In this document: one piece after another, positions 45,484-54,563 of the stretch
How positions within the stretch are numbered: position 1 is the first letter of the stretch
How the letters are laid out: every line of letters starts with the position of its first letter
Source: Campylobacter concisus
GTDB taxonomy: Bacteria; Campylobacterota; Campylobacteria; Campylobacterales; Campylobacteraceae
Direction of reading: 5' to 3'
Length of the DNA: 64,000 nt
Assembly (NCBI RefSeq): GCF_015230015.1
Contig: NZ_JAAKZC010000008.1
Location: forward strand, 20,270 to 84,269
Program-made: the position numbers and the translations under genes
The notes under the pieces: model-generated
Told to the model about the DNA's origin: nothing
Seen by the model: only the letters and a program-made list of their open reading frames with translations
Databases searched by the model: none

Positions 45484-46577
45484 ATAAAGAAGAGGTCTTA
45501 AACAGACTAAAAGGTGTCATATATCCGGGATTTGAGAAGGATATAGTTAGCTTTGGCTTTGTAAAAAATGTGCAGATCGGCGATAAAATTTTAATCGAAG
45601 TCGAGATCGTTAGCTCAAGCTCTGACGTGGCAAATGAGCTAAAAGCGGACATAAAACGTGTCATGGGCTCAAACGAGTACGTGCTAAATTTGATCCAGCC
45701 AAAGATGCCTGAGGAGAAAAGTAACAGCCAAAGTGGCAAAAATATAGCACCTCAAGTTAAAAATTTCGTAATGGTAAGCTCAGGGAAAGGCGGCGTTGGC
45801 AAATCAACCACAACGCTAAATTTAGCCATCTCAATGGCAAAACTAGGCAAAAAAGTGGGAATTTTAGACGCTGATATCTACGGACCAAATATCCCAAGAA
45901 TGCTTGGCGAAGTAAATACTCAGCCACAAGTCGTTGGCAATAAGTTAAAACCAATCCTTAGCCATGGTGTCGAGATGATGAGTATGGGTGTTTTAATGGA
46001 AGAGGGCATGAGTCTTATTTGGAGAGGTTCGATGATCATGAAAGCGATCGAGCAGTTGCTAAGAGACGTGCTTTGGAGCGAGCTTGACGTGCTATTTCTT
46101 GACATGCCTCCAGGAACGGGTGACGCGCAGCTAACTCTAGCTCAAAGCGTGCCAGTAACGGCAGGTGTCTGCGTCACAACGCCACAAGTGGTCGCACTTG
46201 ATGATAGCAAACGTGCGCTTGATATGTTTGAGAAGCTTCACATCCCAATCGCTGGTGTCATAGAGAACATGAGTGGCTTCATCTGCCCAGATAACGGCAA
46301 AGAGTATGATATCTTTGGCAAAGGCACGACTGAAGAGGTGGCAAAGGCTTACAACACTCAAATTTTAGCCGAAATTCCTATCGAGCCAGCAGTTCGTGTG
46401 GGCGGCGATAGTGGCAAGCCAGTTAGCTTTTACGAGCCAAACTCAGTCACTGCAAAGCGCTATGAGAGCGCAGCTGTAAGGCTTTGGGAGATAATAGAAA
46501 ATATAAATAACGGCGGCGGGGCTGACAACTCAGCGATCCAGCCAGTAAATGACGGCAAGAGTGCTTGCTCGAAGTAA
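45477..46577 (+). CDS. mrp: Iron-sulfur cluster carrier ATPase Mrp/ApbC
   Basis: 366 residues. An N-terminal MIP18-like domain (about 1-75) is followed by the deviant Walker [14 protein letters not shown] near 98, [11 protein letters not shown] and [11 protein letters not shown]. It delivers Fe-S clusters to apoproteins. It overlaps thiC, itself a 4Fe-4S enzyme, so coupled synthesis makes sense; in Salmonella ApbC mutants are also impaired in thiamine synthesis. AAGGAG precedes the ATG. Confidence 0.95.
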   Translation: MLNKEEVLNRLKGVIYPGFEKDIVSFGFVKNVQIGDKILIEVEIVSSSSDVANELKADIKRVMGSNEYVLNLIQPKMPEEKSNSQSGKNIAPQVKNFVMVSSGKGGVGKSTTTLNLAISMAKLGKKVGILDADIYGPNIPRMLGEVNTQPQVVGNKLKPILSHGVEMMSMGVLMEEGMSLIWRGSMIMKAIEQLLRDVLWSELDVLFLDMPPGTGDAQLTLAQSVPVTAGVCVTTPQVVALDDSKRALDMFEKLHIPIAGVIENMSGFICPDNGKEYDIFGKGTTEEVAKAYNTQILAEIPIEPAVRVGGDSGKPVSFYEPNSVTAKRYESAAVRLWEIIENINNGGGADNSAIQPVNDGKSACSK

Positions 46578-46713
46578 ATTTGTAAAAGATAAAATTTAGA
46601 GCAAATTTTAATTAAATTTGGCTACCAAAATTTGGCTTTGCTTGATGCAGGGCTTAAATTTTGGAGCCAAAATGCACTTTATATAGAAAATTTAAAATTT
46701 AACAGGAGAAAAG

Positions 46714-46980
46714 ATGAAAGCGATCGTAACCGTAGTCGGAAAAGATAGGGTAGGCATCGTTGCTGGCGTTTCAGCAAAGCTTAGCGAGCTAGGGCTAAAC
46801 ATAGATGATATAAGCCAGACTATTTTGAGCGACTTTTTCACGATGATGGCGGTGGTTTCAAGTGATGAAAATAAGGACTTTACGGCCCTAAGAGCGGAGC
46901 TAGATAAGCTTGGAGAGAGCCTAAAAGTAAAGATAAATATCCAAAGCTCAGCCATTTTTGATGCTATGCACAAAATTTAA
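46714..46980 (+). CDS. ACT domain protein (UPF0237 type)
   Basis: 88 residues making up one ACT domain: VTVVGKDRVGIVAGVSAKLSE then NIDDISQTIL. Such small proteins occur next to UPF0210 genes in many bacteria and probably sense a small ligand. AGGAG is before the ATG and the UPF0210 gene follows after 9 bases. Confidence 0.9.
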   Translation: MKAIVTVVGKDRVGIVAGVSAKLSELGLNIDDISQTILSDFFTMMAVVSSDENKDFTALRAELDKLGESLKVKINIQSSAIFDAMHKI

Positions 46981-46989
46981 GGACAAAAG

Positions 46990-48327
46990 ATGGATATTAA
47001 AAACGTAACCGAAACGATCTCGATGATCGAGGAGCAAAATTTTGACATCAGAACGATCACGATGGGCATCAGTTTGCTTGACTGCATCGATCCTGACATG
47101 GGCAAGGCCTGCGACAAAATTTACGCAAAAATCACCACTAAAGCCAAAGACCTAGTTCGTGTGGGCAACGAAATTTCCGCTGAACTAGGCATACCAATCG
47201 TCAATAAAAGAGTGAGCGTGACGCCTATCTCGATAATCGGCGCCGCAACGGATGCAAAAGACTACGTGATGATCGCAAAGACGCTTGATAGGGCGGCTAT
47301 TGAAGTTGGTATTGATTTTATAGGTGGTTTTTCAGCTCTAGTGCAAAAGGGCTATCAAAAGGGCGATGAAATTTTGATAAATTCTATCCCACAAGCACTC
47401 GCACAGACCGCAAAAGTGTGCTCAAGCGTCAATGTCGGCTCAACAAAAAGTGGTATAAATATGAGCGCAGTACGTGACATGGGACGTATCATAAAAGAGA
47501 CGGCGGCAGCTTCAGAGATGGGCTGTGCGAAGCTTGTTGTCTTTGCAAACGCAGTCGAGGACAACCCTTTCATGGCTGGCGCATTTCACGGCGTGGGCGA
47601 GGCTGATGTGGTGATAAATGTCGGCGTTTCAGGCCCAGGTGTCGTAAAAAGAGCGCTTGAAAAGGTGCGTGGTGAGAGCTTTGACGTGGTGGCTGAGACT
47701 GTGAAAAAGACAGCTTTTAAGATCACTCGTATCGGCCAGCTAGTCGGTCAAATGGCTAGCGAGCGCCTTGGGGTTAAATTTGGTATCGTCGATCTCTCTC
47801 TTGCTCCAACGCCAGCTGTGGGCGACTCGGTGGCTCGTGTGCTTGAGGAGATGGGGCTAGAGGCTGTTGGTACGCACGGCACGACTGCAGCACTTGCTCT
47901 CCTAAATGATGCGGTCAAAAAAGGCGGAGTTATGGCGTGCAATCAAGTGGGCGGTCTAAGTGGTGCTTTTATCCCAGTTTCAGAAGATGAGGGCATGATA
48001 GCTGCGGTGCGCGCGGGATCACTAAATTTAGAAAAGCTTGAAGCGATGACGGCGATATGCTCGGTGGGACTTGATATGATCGCCATACCTGCAGATACGC
48101 CAAGCCAAAGTATTGCTGCGATGATCGCTGATGAGGTGGCTATCGGCGTTATAAATCAAAAAACAACGGCTGTTCGTATCATACCTTTAGGTAAAGAGGG
48201 CGATATGATCGAGTTTGGCGGTCTTTTAGGAAGAGCACCTGTGATGAAGATAAATAAGGCTTCAAGTGCAGACTTCATCGCTCGTGGCGGACAAATTCCA
48301 GCGCCTATTCATAGTTTTAAAAACTAA
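46990..48327 (+). CDS. UPF0210/PFL-like family protein (DUF711)
   Basis: 445 residues, cytoplasmic. [20 protein letters not shown] and [12 protein letters not shown] are typical of the family, which is distantly like pyruvate formate-lyase in fold but has no proven activity. It forms an operon with the ACT protein, probably its regulator, and ends at an inverted repeat. Confidence 0.9.
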   Translation: MDIKNVTETISMIEEQNFDIRTITMGISLLDCIDPDMGKACDKIYAKITTKAKDLVRVGNEISAELGIPIVNKRVSVTPISIIGAATDAKDYVMIAKTLDRAAIEVGIDFIGGFSALVQKGYQKGDEILINSIPQALAQTAKVCSSVNVGSTKSGINMSAVRDMGRIIKETAAASEMGCAKLVVFANAVEDNPFMAGAFHGVGEADVVINVGVSGPGVVKRALEKVRGESFDVVAETVKKTAFKITRIGQLVGQMASERLGVKFGIVDLSLAPTPAVGDSVARVLEEMGLEAVGTHGTTAALALLNDAVKKGGVMACNQVGGLSGAFIPVSEDEGMIAAVRAGSLNLEKLEAMTAICSVGLDMIAIPADTPSQSIAAMIADEVAIGVINQKTTAVRIIPLGKEGDMIEFGGLLGRAPVMKINKASSADFIARGGQIPAPIHSFKN

Positions 48328-48330
48328 TTC

Positions 48331-48357
48331 AAAGTCCGCTTTAAATTTGCGGACTTT
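48331..48357 (+). terminator. Terminator after the UPF0210 gene
   Basis: Perfect 9-bp stem AAAGTCCGC/GCGGACTTT with a 9-base loop, 3 bases after the stop, then AT-rich sequence. Confidence 0.75.
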
Positions 48358-48401
48358 AATGAATTTGCTTATTTAAAAATAATTAATTTTTATTTATTTT
48401 T

Positions 48402-48410
48402 TGTTATAAT
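48402..48410 (+). promoter_or_regulatory. Extended -10 promoter
   Basis: TGTTATAAT is a perfect TGnTATAAT extended -10, preceded by a long T/A-rich run and 38 bases before the ATG of the unknown membrane protein. Confidence 0.7.
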
Positions 48411-48448
48411 TCAATCTTTCATAAATTACAATATATAAAGAATTTTCT

Positions 48449-48913
48449 ATGCCACGTATTCGAACAGATAGGGTAGGTCAATCAGTAATAATCTCGACTC
48501 CAGTAGTTAAGATGCTTATTTTGTTTTTTCTCTCGCCCATAATATTACTGATAGAGCTTTATCTTCAAAATAAAATATTAAAAATAAAGTGGCGTATAAA
48601 AGATATCGTATGGGCGTTAAATTCAACATATTCATTCTGGTTTCTTACCCTTGTCGTGCTTGCAATTTGCATATTTAAAATATTTGATAGATATAGCCCT
48701 ACTATTAACGACTATATTCCATTGATAGTGGTAATCTTGCTCTTGGCACCGCATTTCTACTTTTCATTTAAATATAAAAGTAAATTTAATAGATTTGCTA
48801 GATTAAAAGCAATAAAAAGAAGGATGGAATTGCGTGAAAAAGCAGACATTATTATGAAAAAAGAAAAAGAAGAAGATAGGCTAAAAAGAGAAATTAATAA
48901 AATTGTTCGTTAG
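48449..48913 (+). CDS. Unknown membrane protein with basic coiled tail
   Basis: 154 residues, no family recognised. About three membrane helices (near 22-40, 65-84 and 90-106) and a long basic helical tail rich in Lys, Arg and Glu. Codons are more AT-rich than in the neighbours, and the ribosome site is poor. It has its own extended -10 promoter and stands alone. It may be a recent arrival (weak inference from base use). Confidence 0.65.
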   Translation: MPRIRTDRVGQSVIISTPVVKMLILFFLSPIILLIELYLQNKILKIKWRIKDIVWALNSTYSFWFLTLVVLAICIFKIFDRYSPTINDYIPLIVVILLLAPHFYFSFKYKSKFNRFARLKAIKRRMELREKADIIMKKEKEEDRLKREINKIVR

Positions 48914-49036
48914 GAGATTTCTGTATTTTTTTGTCTCTTTTATTCATAAAAATAGAGTTTGCCTCCTAAATTTACCCCAACTTTTCAACTGCTTTTGGTT
49001 AAAATAGCACCAAAATTTATGCATTAAGGAGCTTAG

Positions 49037-49726
49037 ATGAAAATTTTGGGATTTTTAGCGGCACTTTGCCTTAGTATAGGAAGCGCAGCAGCAAATGACG
49101 GCAAGGTAAGAAGTGTGGATATCTACGTGACACCATACTACTCAGCAAGTGCTGGCAAAGTGGAGTTTGTGAAGGTCTATGACAAGATAGATGAGCTTTT
49201 AAAAAGCGGCAAAGAAGAGGACTTCAAAAAGGCTGAAAAGATCGTGCAGGACGCTCCGCAAATGGTATCTCCGATAACTCTTTTTGTTCTCTCAGCTCGC
49301 GCTTATGACCTCGGACTTCGCGATGATGCGGTATTTTGGTTTTACGTGGCAAAAAACCGCGCGATATTGCTAAGAGGCGTCATAGACATGGAGGGTGAGA
49401 AATTTACTGACGTGGTGGCTGCGATAGGAGCGTTTATGAAGCTTGTTGGCGACGTGGTCAATCCTTATGCATTTTGCGATATCAAAAAACAACAAGAGAT
49501 CGCTGACAAAGCGCTTGAATGGACTAAGAAAAATGCCTATGAAGCGATGTTTTCTCCAGAATTTAGCTCACCTCACGAAGACAGAAAAGCAGCCCTTGCA
49601 AAAGGCATAGAAAAGCTAGAAAGTCGCAATAAAAAAGAGAAAGATTACTTTTTGGATAAGGATAACCTTGCTAACTTTAAAGCTATGCGCAAGCAAAATG
49701 GCACTGATGAGAAATTCTGCTTTTAA
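49037..49726 (+). CDS. Unknown periplasmic protein
   Basis: 229 residues with a signal peptide (about 1-19, ending SAAA). The rest is helical with TPR-like spacing (KAEKIVQDAPQM, SARAYDLGLRDDAVFWFYVAKN). Two Cys in the mature part (DIKK-preceding FCD and the C-terminal KFCF) might pair. No family recognised. AAGGAG is before the ATG. Followed by a broken gene on the other strand. Confidence 0.75.
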   Translation: MKILGFLAALCLSIGSAAANDGKVRSVDIYVTPYYSASAGKVEFVKVYDKIDELLKSGKEEDFKKAEKIVQDAPQMVSPITLFVLSARAYDLGLRDDAVFWFYVAKNRAILLRGVIDMEGEKFTDVVAAIGAFMKLVGDVVNPYAFCDIKKQQEIADKALEWTKKNAYEAMFSPEFSSPHEDRKAALAKGIEKLESRNKKEKDYFLDKDNLANFKAMRKQNGTDEKFCF

Positions 49727-49786
49727 GTGGCGGGCTAAATTTAGTTGCTGTTTTAGGTTTTGCGCCTAAGACAGCAAATTTACAAG

Positions 49787-50319
49787 CTATGCGTTGTAGC
49801 AGTCGCTTGGATCTTTTTCTTGTGTGATCCTAGCTCTTAGATCGTGGCGGATGATCTCTATAGACTAAAACCAGATCATGTGACCTACAAACTCAGAGAC
49901 ATACTCATGCCAAGGAAGTGTCTAGAGTGGCAGTGAGATGCCATGAATTGCGATAGTTGCTAAAATGCCTGCCATTACGCTTTGCCACATCGTGATCTTT
50001 GGAAATTTCTCAGCCACAATGCAGTAACCAACGGCAAAGATGACTGAAAATATGATGTGCGTTAGCATCACGTAGTTAAAGGCATGCCCTACAAACTCGT
50101 AAATAGCAGCATTTGAAAAAATACATAAGGGGATTTAGAAAATTTCTCGAGCAGTCGATCGCATCTGCCGCTCTGACGGCACTTTCTTAAACATATCCAA
50201 GTGGTTTTTAGTGGAAGCGGCACTTCTGCGCCCCATTTGACAAAAGCCGAAACTACGCCAGCGACGAGGCCGATCAACGCAGCTAAGGCAAATTTTGGTT
50301 TGGTAGCTAAATTTGACAT
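49787..50319 (-). pseudogene. yagU: Broken yagU-like (DUF1440) inner membrane protein gene
   Basis: The minus strand reads as pieces of E. coli YagU in the right order but in different frames. The start (50319, with AAGGAG before it) gives LAALIGLVAGVVSAFVKWGA; then AADAIDCSRNF in another frame; then [13 protein letters not shown] to the end in a third. The last part has two in-frame stops, one of them a TAG where YagU has a Trp (WFWSIEII). At least three frameshifts and some lost sequence show that it is dead. In E. coli YagU has been linked to acid resistance. Confidence 0.88.
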
Positions 50320-50480
50320 TTTCTCTCCTTGTAAAATTCGTGCCATTTTGTTTCTATTTTCTTTATGATAAGATTAATCATTATTATAATTTATAAATTT
50401 ATCAAAAACTCAAATGCTTTAAAATCATAAAATTTTTAGCCATTTTTGGCTAGACTAAGAAAAAAATTAAAGGAGAATAG

Positions 50481-51680
50481 ATGTCTAAAGAGTTCAAAGA
50501 CGCAAACGAATTTAAGGAATTTTTTGAAGAATTTAGAAAAAAAGATGGCTACAAAGACCCGCTCGCTTTTGGTATCGCAAGAGTCGATCGCGGACAAAAA
50601 AATAGCGACAAAATTTTGCAAGCAAGTTACGCCGTTGTAAATTATAAAGAGAGCTTTTTAAGCGCGGCTGCCTTTATCTATGCCTTGCAAAAGTGCGATG
50701 TTGAGGTTGATTTTAGCGTTCACGAGTTCGTAGCCGATCTCACACCAAAGGTGGCAAAAAAGGCTGGCAAGCTCTTTAGCGTCTTTGAAAAAGATATAAA
50801 ATCACACAAAAATGTGGAGAATTTACACGCTGTGAAGATGGCATTTGAGGACGATCTTGAGCTAAATGAGAATAAATTTAAGCTTGTATTTTTGTTCGAC
50901 GACGCAAAGCCACTTAGCGTGGAGGCCGTCTATCTCAAGCTCTACTTGATCTCACTTGGCAAGGTCGCACCTAGGACGATCGTGCTTGATGGAGCATTTG
51001 GAGTGCTACCAAATGTCGCATGGACTAGCCAAAACATACCGATCGAGCTTGAGTGGCTAAGAGAAAATGAAATTTCTCTAAAGATGTTTGGCGAGTATCC
51101 AGTGATCGTGAGCGTGGATAAATTTCCAAGATTTTTAAGTCACATCATCCCAGCTGATAACACGAGAATTTTAGACGCTGCCAAAGTCCGCATGGGTGCT
51201 GCTGTGCATCCTGGCACGGTCGTCATGCCAGGGGCTGCTTACATCAACTTTAACGCAGGTACGACTGGCGGCGTGATGGTCGAGGGCAGGGTCAGCAGCT
51301 CTGTCGTAGTGGGCGAGGGTAGTGACGTTGGCGGAGGTGCGAGCATACTTGGCGTGCTAAGCGGCACAAACGGCAACCCTGTAAGCATCGGCAAACACTG
51401 CTTGCTCGGCGCAAACTCAGTCACTGGCGTGCCACTTGGTGATAACTGCATCGTGGATGCTGGCATAGCGGTGCTTGAGGGCACAAAGGTCTATATCTCG
51501 GCAAGCGAGCGCGAAAAGCTAGCTAAGATAAATCCAGAGTTTAAATTTGAAGCTGAAATTTACAAAGCGCTTGAGCTTGGCGGGCTAAACGGGCTTCATT
51601 TTAGACAAAATAGCCAAACAGGACAGATCACCGCGAGTGCGAGCAAAAGGGCGATCAAGCTAAATGAGGCACTTCATTAA
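50481..51680 (+). CDS. dapD: Tetrahydrodipicolinate N-succinyltransferase DapD
   Basis: 399 residues. Lysine/diaminopimelate pathway enzyme that succinylates tetrahydrodipicolinate. An N-terminal helical domain precedes a left-handed beta helix (about 225-340) with hexapeptide turns, for example RMGAAVHPGTVVMPG and GTTGGVMVEGRV. Longer than E. coli DapD (about 274), as is usual in this phylum. AAAGGAG is before the ATG. In C. jejuni it lies next to mrp; here 4 kb of other genes lies between. Confidence 0.95.
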   Translation: MSKEFKDANEFKEFFEEFRKKDGYKDPLAFGIARVDRGQKNSDKILQASYAVVNYKESFLSAAAFIYALQKCDVEVDFSVHEFVADLTPKVAKKAGKLFSVFEKDIKSHKNVENLHAVKMAFEDDLELNENKFKLVFLFDDAKPLSVEAVYLKLYLISLGKVAPRTIVLDGAFGVLPNVAWTSQNIPIELEWLRENEISLKMFGEYPVIVSVDKFPRFLSHIIPADNTRILDAAKVRMGAAVHPGTVVMPGAAYINFNAGTTGGVMVEGRVSSSVVVGEGSDVGGGASILGVLSGTNGNPVSIGKHCLLGANSVTGVPLGDNCIVDAGIAVLEGTKVYISASEREKLAKINPEFKFEAEIYKALELGGLNGLHFRQNSQTGQITASASKRAIKLNEALH

Positions 51681-51691
51681 AAGGAGCTAAC

Positions 51692-52186
51692 ATGAAAGTT
51701 GGCATTTTGATGTTTGACAAGATAAATTTGTTAAGCTTTGCCAAAATTTATGATTTTTTACATAAATTTGAAGGTTTTAACATCAAAACCTACGCTCTAA
51801 AGCCTGAAATAGTCGATGAATTTGGCGTTAGACTTCATCCTGAAATTTACGCCGAGAGCCTTTATGGCGTGGATATATTGGTCGTGCCAGATGGCGTTGG
51901 TGCGCTTGGACTAAGATATGATGAGATATTTTTAAGCTGGATAAAAAGCTCGGCAAGCGCAAAATTTAAGATCGGCTTTGACCTTGGCGTGCTGATCCTT
52001 GGTGGGGCTGGATTTTTAGAAGATAGAGAGGCTTGCATAAGGGGTGGATACAAAAACGCGCTAAGTGGCTACTGTGAGGTAAATGACGCTAAGATGTGTG
52101 AGAGCAGAAGCGTGATAAGTGTTAGTGAATTTGATGACGAGATCAAAGAGCAGCTCGCAAAAATCCTAACTAAAGATAAAATTTAA
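51692..52186 (+). CDS. DJ-1/PfpI family-like protein without the catalytic Cys
   Basis: 164 residues with the class I amidotransferase-like fold of DJ-1/PfpI: KVGILMFDKINLLSFAKIYD, then DILVVPDGVGAL. At the nucleophile elbow, where family members have a Cys, the sequence is GFDLGVLILGGAGFL, with Asp instead. So protease, deglycase or hydratase activity of the usual kind is not expected. Eleven bases after dapD, with AAGGAG, so in one operon. Confidence 0.78.
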   Translation: MKVGILMFDKINLLSFAKIYDFLHKFEGFNIKTYALKPEIVDEFGVRLHPEIYAESLYGVDILVVPDGVGALGLRYDEIFLSWIKSSASAKFKIGFDLGVLILGGAGFLEDREACIRGGYKNALSGYCEVNDAKMCESRSVISVSEFDDEIKEQLAKILTKDKI

Positions 52187-52208
52187 GGGCTTTGGCTCTT
52201 AAATTTTG
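52182..52208 (+). terminator. Terminator after the DJ-1-like gene
   Basis: 9-bp stem TTTAAGGGC/GCTCTTAAA (one G-T pair) with loop TTTG, then TTTT; it is nested in a longer 13-bp inverted repeat (52172-52184 and 52213-52225), so it may serve both strands. Confidence 0.7.
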
Positions 52209-52217
52209 ATAGAAATT

Positions 52218-53079
52218 TTATCTTTTTAATGAGCTTATAGCTTGTCTTATGGCTCTATTTACCGCCTCTAAATGCCACTTTATCCATGTCGTAAAGTCAA
52301 AATTTGAATTATTTTCAAGCTTTGTTGTTTGCTCTAAAATTTCATAATAAACTTTTTTATTTGCGTAAATAATGCTCGGGATAGAAAACGGCTTAATGCT
52401 TTCACTAGCCAAGCAGTAGTGTGCCAAAGCCCTTGCCATGAGTCGTTGCCGTCATCATAAGGATGGATGATCACAAACCAAATGTGCGCTAAGGCGCTTT
52501 TTACATAGGCGTTTTCGAAGCTTTTATTGATAAAATTTAAAAATTTCTCATCTCATATTCTACGCGCTCTGCTGGCAAGGCTTCATAGTGGATTTGCACA
52601 TTTTTTGAAGGAGCTGAGACTACGCTCATCTCATCATCTCTAAATTTAGCTCTTTTTATCTTGTAAGCTTTGCTTTGGCTATATTCAAACAAGGCATTGT
52701 GCCAGCCATGTAGCCGCTCGAAGTTCATAGGAGCTTTGTTTAAAATTGTATCAAGCATTAGCGAGACTAGATTATCGCTATGTCTAGTCGCATAAGTGTC
52801 AGCTGGCCAGTCAAAATTTTCATCTAGTCTCTTTTTTCCCGATGAGCGAATGCTTGATCTATTAAGTTTCTCGCCCTCTATGAGAGATGAGCTTATTATT
52901 TTATCTTCAAGTGTGCTAATTTGCGCCTTTAAAAGATCGTTTCTGTTGATTTTATTTGTTATCTCTTTTAAAATTTCGTGATTTTGCTCTAGCTTTTTTA
53001 TGATGGTGTCTATCTCTCTTTTATCGAAAGAGAAATTTGGGTAGTTAGTATGTTGCCATATCCACAGGTTTTGTAATTT
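52218..53079 (-). pseudogene. fic: Broken fic family gene (Fic/DUF4172)
   Basis: Three minus-strand pieces form a whole Fic protein. The first (to about 52537) holds an N-terminal DUF4172-like part, the inhibitory motif SSLIEGE, RLHGWHNALF and ALPAERVEYEM, then stops. The second, in another frame, gives YVKSALAHIWFVIIHPYDDGN. The third gives MARALAHYCLASES and the C-terminal helices. A frameshift falls exactly in the HPFxxGNGR catalytic motif, after HPYDDGN. No start codon remains at the 5' end after the stop at 53080-53082. AMPylation activity is therefore lost. Confidence 0.88.
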
Positions 53080-53204
53080 TTACTCAATGCACTGAACTTA
53101 TTTTTGGCAGTAAAATTTGGTATATGTGTTGCTTTTGATTTGCTATTTGTAAAAATCGTTTTTTATTATAAAAGAGAGCTAAGGAAAGTTAAGGCTAGAT
53201 AAGA

Positions 53205-53627
53205 TTATCTACCTAGCCTATAATCTCTTCTGGCATCCTTATAACCACGTCTATAACCACGATCAAAACCATCATCATAGTCATCGTCGTTGTAGTAGCC
53301 TCCACGGTAACCACGCTGAAATCTATCAAATCTTTCGTACTCATTTTGATAGTATGGGCGGTAGTTAGGAGGATATGGTGCATAGTTTGGATCAACAGGA
53401 TAGTAGCCATTTGCACGACAACTATCCTCGTCAAATTTTTCTATTCCGTTGCGAAATTTATAGCTTTCTATTTTTTTATCAAAGCTATCAATACTTCTTA
53501 TGTCGCCATAAATTTTAGCCATTTCTCTTTGATTTATAAGACCACAAAGCCTAGCTTCAACTTTTTTTTCGTAACTCATAGAAAACAAAAAAGTTAATGA
53601 ACAAAATAAAATGGCTATAAATTTCAT
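53205..53627 (-). CDS. Secreted Tyr/Gly/Arg-rich protein
   Basis: 140 residues. A signal peptide (about 1-16, ending LFS) leads a short Cys-containing domain (Cys near 28 and 69) and then a low-complexity half (about 72-140) with about 15 Tyr plus many Asp, Arg, Gly and Pro (for example RPYYQNEYERFDRF). No family recognised. It starts 1 base after the CsgG-like gene ends, so it is likely exported or handled together with it. Confidence 0.75.
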   Translation of the reverse strand: MKFIAILFCSLTFLFSMSYEKKVEARLCGLINQREMAKIYGDIRSIDSFDKKIESYKFRNGIEKFDEDSCRANGYYPVDPNYAPYPPNYRPYYQNEYERFDRFQRGYRGGYYNDDDYDDGFDRGYRRGYKDARRDYRLGR

Positions 53628-53628
53628 A

Positions 53629-54417
53629 TTAATCTCCTACTTTTAGGCTTCCACCTTTGCCAAGACCACCTTTTACGGTTTGTGCTTTGTAGTCTTTTAG
53701 AGCGATAACTAATTGATTCATTGAATCAAGGAAGGCATTTACAAGTGTTTTTCCCTCAGGTGTTCTTGAATATGCGCCAAGTCCAGCACCAAGAGAAGCG
53801 CCAGCGCCGCCACCCATGCCAAAGAAGTCAGTGCTAGAAGCTGAGCCAATGGCTGCTGCTAATTGAACACCCGAACGATTTTCTATAAGAACCAATGTAG
53901 TCTGTGTCTCTTTTGTCGAAAAACCACCAGCTATAGCACCTGCTACACTACCAAAAAGTGCTCCAACAACACCGCCTACGCCACCTGTATCTTCGTTACT
54001 AAAGAAAATTTCAGGGCGAATAGTATAATCAGCCGCTACCATTTTGCCTTTGCCAAAGCCAGAACCGCTACGTAGTTCGCCTGATCTATCAAGTGCACGC
54101 TCTTGCATCATATTATCCATCATAGCACCACGCTCAACTATAACAAAGCAGCCAGTTTGTTGTGCAAGAAGGCGCAGAACAGGAATGGTTGATGTGAGCT
54201 TGTAGTTGTGTGTTAAATATGAATACCAGTCTGAATTTTGGTCTTCATAAAACGCGAGTGTTCCAATAGTGCTACTACACTTTTCTATTTTTGTGTTAGC
54301 ATTATTGTTGTTGCTACCAGCAGCACTGCCAGTTACGCCATTGTTGTTACCAGTTGCGCAACCACTTAGAAGTAAAACTCCAAGACCCACGCTTAGTAAA
54401 GATGAACTTAACTTCAT
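53629..54417 (-). CDS. CsgG/HfaB-like outer membrane lipoprotein
   Basis: 262 residues with a lipobox LLSGC (Cys20), an Asn-rich linker and a CsgG-like domain: FVIVERGAMMDN, FGKGKMVAADYTIRPEI, TTLVLIENRSGVQLAAAIGSA and YSRTPEGKTLVNAFLDSMNQ. CsgG forms the pore for curli; HfaB helps holdfast attachment. No other curli gene is nearby. It precedes the Tyr-rich secreted protein in the same operon. Confidence 0.85.
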   Translation of the reverse strand: MKLSSSLLSVGLGVLLLSGCATGNNNGVTGSAAGSNNNNANTKIEKCSSTIGTLAFYEDQNSDWYSYLTHNYKLTSTIPVLRLLAQQTGCFVIVERGAMMDNMMQERALDRSGELRSGSGFGKGKMVAADYTIRPEIFFSNEDTGGVGGVVGALFGSVAGAIAGGFSTKETQTTLVLIENRSGVQLAAAIGSASSTDFFGMGGGAGASLGAGLGAYSRTPEGKTLVNAFLDSMNQLVIALKDYKAQTVKGGLGKGGSLKVGD

Positions 54418-54448
54418 TTTTATCCTTAATATTTAAGTTGGTTTTAGA

Positions 54449-54454
54449 ATTATA
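54449..54454 (-). promoter_or_regulatory. -10 box for the CsgG-like operon
   Basis: TATAAT on the minus strand, 31 bases before the CsgG-like ATG, in the AT-rich gap after glmS. Confidence 0.6.
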
Positions 54455-54563
54455 TATGAGTAAATATTAGAAAAATATTAATATAAAATTTGTGCTTAAT
54501 AACATAATACAAAACTATTTTTTACAAAAATTTAAGCGGCCAGCAAGATGCCAGCCATATAAA

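Noticed and set aside
53213..53434. 73-codon Thr/Met/Val-rich frame within the Tyr-rich gene region
   Set aside because: Other-frame reading of the low-complexity part; no ribosome site or signal.
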